Below, in pieces: positions 61,246 to 64,000 of a stretch of 64,000 nucleotides of DNA. Location: assembly GCA_963720945.1 (NCBI GenBank), contig CAVRHH010000031.1, forward strand, positions 434,001-498,000, given 5' to 3'. Within the stretch, counting starts at the first letter, position 1. Every line of letters begins with the position of its first letter. The notes under the pieces are model-generated. The model searched no databases and was not told the origin of the DNA. It worked only from the letters and a program-made list of their open reading frames with translations. The stretch comes from Bog-532 sp963720945. Its GTDB lineage: Bacteria > Actinomycetota > Actinomycetes > Streptosporangiales > Streptosporangiaceae. Both the position numbers and the translations under genes were made by a program.

Positions 61246-64000
61246 TTATGCCTCCGGATGGCCGAGCTCGACGTCGTGGGTGTGCGGGTTACCGGAGGTG
61301 ACCCGCAGCCTGCTCGCGGCGGGCGGGTACCCGCTGGCGATCACCGTGTAGTCGTCCTCGGGCAGGTTGCCGACCGCGTAGCTCCCGTCCGGGCCGGTGG
61401 CCGTCACCGCGGCCACGTTGCCGTCCGCGTCCAGCAGCATGACCCGGGCGTCCGGGATCACGCCGCCGGTGGCCGTGCGCGCGGTCCCCGCGACCGTCGC
61501 CCCGGAACGCAGCTCGGCGTCCTGCGTGGTCTCGTCGCTGTCGGTCACGGTCACGCCCAGCGCCGTGGGCCGGCAGGACGGCGCGGTCACGGCGAGCGTA
61601 TACCGGCCCGGGGTCAGGTCCTCGATGACGTAGCGCCCGTCGGGGCCGGTGCTGTACGACGCGACGACCTCGCCGCGCGCGTCGTACAGGGTGACCGTCG
61701 CCCCCGGCACCGCCAGCGCGGTCCGCGCCGCGCGGACGGTTCCGGTCAGCCGGGAGGCGCCGGGCAGCAGCACGTCGAGTTCCACCGGCTCGGTGCCGAT
61801 CCGCACGGCCGACGCATGCGGCTGATGCGCGCCGGCCATCGCGATGAGCGTGTAGGCACCCGCGGCAGGCGCCGGGATCTGGAAGGACCCGTCCGTGCCG
61901 GTCCGGGCGCGGGCCGCCTGCCGTCCGCTGGGGTCGATCAGCGTGATCGTGGCCCCGGGCAGCGGCGTCCCGCCCGGCTGCCGGACATGACCGCGGACCG
62001 GCGGCCCGGCAGGCGGGCTTCCCGGGCCTGCGGCTGCGGCCTCGATGTCACTGGCCGACGCCGGCGCCGGCGCCAGCGCGGCCAGGTCGGCGGCCCTCGC
62101 GGGAACCGCCCCCGCCGCAGCCAGGCCGGCGGCCCTCGCGGGAACCGCCCTCGCCGCGGTGGCCGTCGCCGGGGCCCGTTCCGTCCCGCCCGATGCGTGC
62201 CCGTTGCGGTCCGCGCGCGCCGCGGCGCCCACGCCCGCCAGCGCCGGCCCGGTGCCGCCGTCCTGCGGGAGCGGGGCCCCGGGGACGGGCGCCTGGAGCA
62301 GGAGGGGGGCCGCGTGGCTCGACCCGTTGGCTCCGGTTGGCACCCCCGCCGCTGCCCCCGCTGCTGCCTCCGCCTCCGCCTCCGCCGCTGCCGCTGCCGC
62401 TGCCCCTGCCCCTGCCGCTGCCGCCTGCCGCTGCCGCCTGCCGCTGCCCCTGCCGCTGCCCCTGCCGCTGCCTCCGCCTCCGCCTCCGCCTTCGCCGCTG
62501 CCGCTGCCTCCGCCTTCGCCGCTGCCGCTGCCTCGGCCTTCGCCGCTGCCGCTGTCTCTGCCGCTGCCTCCGCGGCTGTCTCTGCGGCTGTCTCTGCGGC
62601 TGTCTCTGCGGCTGTCTCTGCGGCTGTCTCTGCGGCTGCCTCCTCGGGGCCGACGGTGGTCCGCAGCCGCTTTTCCGGCAGGAAGAACGACAGCACCAAG
62701 GCGGCCGCCAGCACCGGGACCAGGTACAGGAAGATCGGCGGCAGCGCGTAGGCGTAGGCGGCGACCAGCGCGTAGTGCACCGCGGCCGGGAGCGAGCCGA
62801 GTTCCTTGGGCGTCAGGGCCTGAACGTTCGGCAGGCGGGCGCCGGAACCGGGCGGTAGCAGGTGCGAGATCTTGCTGGTCAGCCGGGAGGCGAACAGCGC
62901 GCCGACGATCCCGCTGCCGACCGTGCCGCCGATCTGCCGGAAGTAGGTGTTGGCGGCGGTGGCGGCGCCCAGGTCGCGCGGGGCGGCGGCGTTCTGCACC
63001 ACCAGCACCAGGATCTGCATGACCAGGCCGATGCCGAAGCCGAGCACGGCCATGTAGATGCCGTTCTCGACCCGGGTCGAGGTGGTGCTCAGCCGCGACA
63101 GCAGGCCCATGCCGGCTGTGGCGATGGCCGTGCCGGCGATCGGGAAGAGCTTGTAGCGGCCGGTGGCGGACACGATGCGACCGGAGGCGATCGACGAGAC
63201 CAGCAGCCCGCCGACGAACGGGAGCATGAGCAGGCCGGACACGGTCGCGCTCACGTGGTCGACCGTCTGCAGGAAGAAGCCGAGGTAGGAGACCGCGCCG
63301 AACAGCGCGACCCCGACGATCAGCCCGATCAGGCCCGCGATGTTGAAGATGCGGCTGCGGAACAGGTGCAGCGGGATGATCGGCTCGGCCGCGTGCCGCT
63401 CGGCGAGCAGGAACAGCGCTGCCAGGACGACGAAGCCGGCCCCGAGGCCGATAATGACGGGCGAGAGCCAGGCGTAGGTGGTGCCGCCCCAGACGCTGAA
63501 CAGCACGATGCAGGCCGATGCGGCGGCCAGCAGGAGCATGCCGAGGATGTCGAGCCGGGGGCGGTGGTCGTGCCGGGCCAGGTGCAGCGTGAAGATGACC
63601 ACGGCCAGCGCGATGATCCCGATCGGGACGTTGACATAGAAGACCCAGCGCCAGCTCACGTCGTCGGTCAGGTAGCCGCCGATCAGCGGGCCCGCGACGG
63701 TCGCGATGCCGAATACGGCGCCGATGAGGCCCATATACTTGCCCCGCTCACGCGGCGGCACCACGTCCCCGATGATCGCCTGCGCCCCGATCATCAGGCC
63801 GCCGGCGCCCACGCCCTGCAGCGCGCGGAAGGCGATCAGCTCGTCCATGTTCTGGGCCAGGCCGGACAGCACCGAGCCGGCCAGGAAGATGCCGATCGCG
63901 AAGATGAACAGGCCCTTGCGGCCGAACAGGTCCCCCAGCTTGCCGTAGATCGGCAGCCCGATCGTCGACGTCAGCAGGTAGGCGGTCGTTACCCAGGTCA
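61246..64000 (-). CDS. MFS drug exporter (DHA2/EmrB-QacA type) fused to carboxypeptidase-regulatory-like repeats; 5' end outside window, frame broken in linker
   Basis: The frame is open from the window edge: TTAYLLTSTIGLPIYGKLGD, then LFGRKGLFIFAIGIF (MFS motif A), RALQGVGAGGLMIGAQAIIG, DVVPPRERGKYMGLIGAVFG (motif C region) and VSWRWVFYVNVPIGIIAL. These are DHA2, 14-TM exporter signatures. After the last membrane segment (YLVPVLAAALVLSFFLPEKR) come (AAET)n and AKAEAAA repeats. In a different frame lie three Ig-like carboxypeptidase-regulatory units (VRGHVRQPGGTPLPGATITL, LTGTVRAARTALAVPGATVT, VAGTARTATGGVIPDARVML) ending at 61,246. Two one-base changes in the GGCAGG(C)GGCAG repeats near 62,410-62,440 would join them. 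MFS fused to such repeats occurs in actinomycetes. Regulation not visible. Confidence 0.8.
62345..62640 (-). repeat. Ala/Glu-coding short tandem repeats in the MFS linker
   Basis: A 12-bp unit (plus strand CTGTCTCTGCGG) recurs about six times at 62,568-62,640 and encodes ETAA. It is followed by AKAEAAAA and (G/A) units of 6-15 bp. The coding frame of the two flanking domains differs across this array. Confidence 0.85.

Overview
The window is about 73 percent G+C with very strong GC third-position bias. It comes from the chromosome core of a mycelial-type actinomycete. Supporting signs are the dual-substrate isomerase PriA in the his operon, the his-trp-lgt-gltBD-pyk-pdtaR-polA-rpsA-coaE-uvrB order and the pyrG-nudix-ald-xerD-parA-scpAB-rluB-aroH-tyrA-cmk-der order (both familiar from Streptomyces and relatives), a polyphosphate glucokinase, an ANTAR regulator and WhiJ/DUF397 regulatory modules. 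I cannot name the genus; the absence of trpE beside hisI and the many repeat-rich linkers suggest a non-Streptomyces lineage.

Layout. 1-1.3 kb: end of a DUF1707-like protein, a small membrane protein and a nitroreductase. 1.3-6.8 kb: hisD-C-B-H-priA-hisF, mostly with 4-bp start/stop overlaps. 7-9.7 kb: ppgK, a small membrane protein, a TIGR03085 protein and hisI. 9.7-15.8 kb: Trp-associated membrane protein, an OmpR-type regulator, trpC, trpB, trpA and a degenerate Lgt homologue. 16-22.3 kb: gltB and gltD. 22.6-30.4 kb: pyk, a ZTP riboswitch with glyA, an aldo/keto reductase, a LAGLIDADG-like HTH protein, one tRNA, the ANTAR regulator and a secreted aldose epimerase. 30.5-39.3 kb: polA, rpsA, coaE, uvrB and a 10-TM-type permease. 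39.4-52.3 kb: pyrG, NUDIX, ald, xerD, parA, an RHH protein, scpA, scpB, rluB, aroH, tyrA, cmk and der. 52.7-58 kb: bioA, an HATPase anti-sigma-type protein and two convergent WhiJ-like XRE/DUF397 pairs in an AT-richer island. 58-64 kb: a DUF574 methyltransferase, an aldo/keto reductase, a secreted trypsin-like protease and the distal part of an MFS exporter fused to carboxypeptidase-regulatory-like repeats.

Two features run through the window. First, several housekeeping proteins carry Pro/Ala/Gly/Asp-rich tandem repeat insertions or tails whose units are multiples of 3 bp (HisC, TIGR02234, the response regulator, XerD, ScpB, the MFS linker). Second, five loci (TIGR02234 gene, response regulator, gltD, glyA, tyrA), plus the MFS fusion, read as intact proteins only if one or two small indels are allowed. 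These sit mostly in C/G runs or repeats, so sequence error is at least as likely as real mutation.

Between genes there is a dispersed repeat family (22.4 kb and 52.3-52.7 kb, opposite orientations), a possible family of hairpins sharing a TTTCCGCAG-like core, and operator-like palindromes around the WhiJ modules. No insertion sequence, prophage, CRISPR array or biosynthetic cluster was found.
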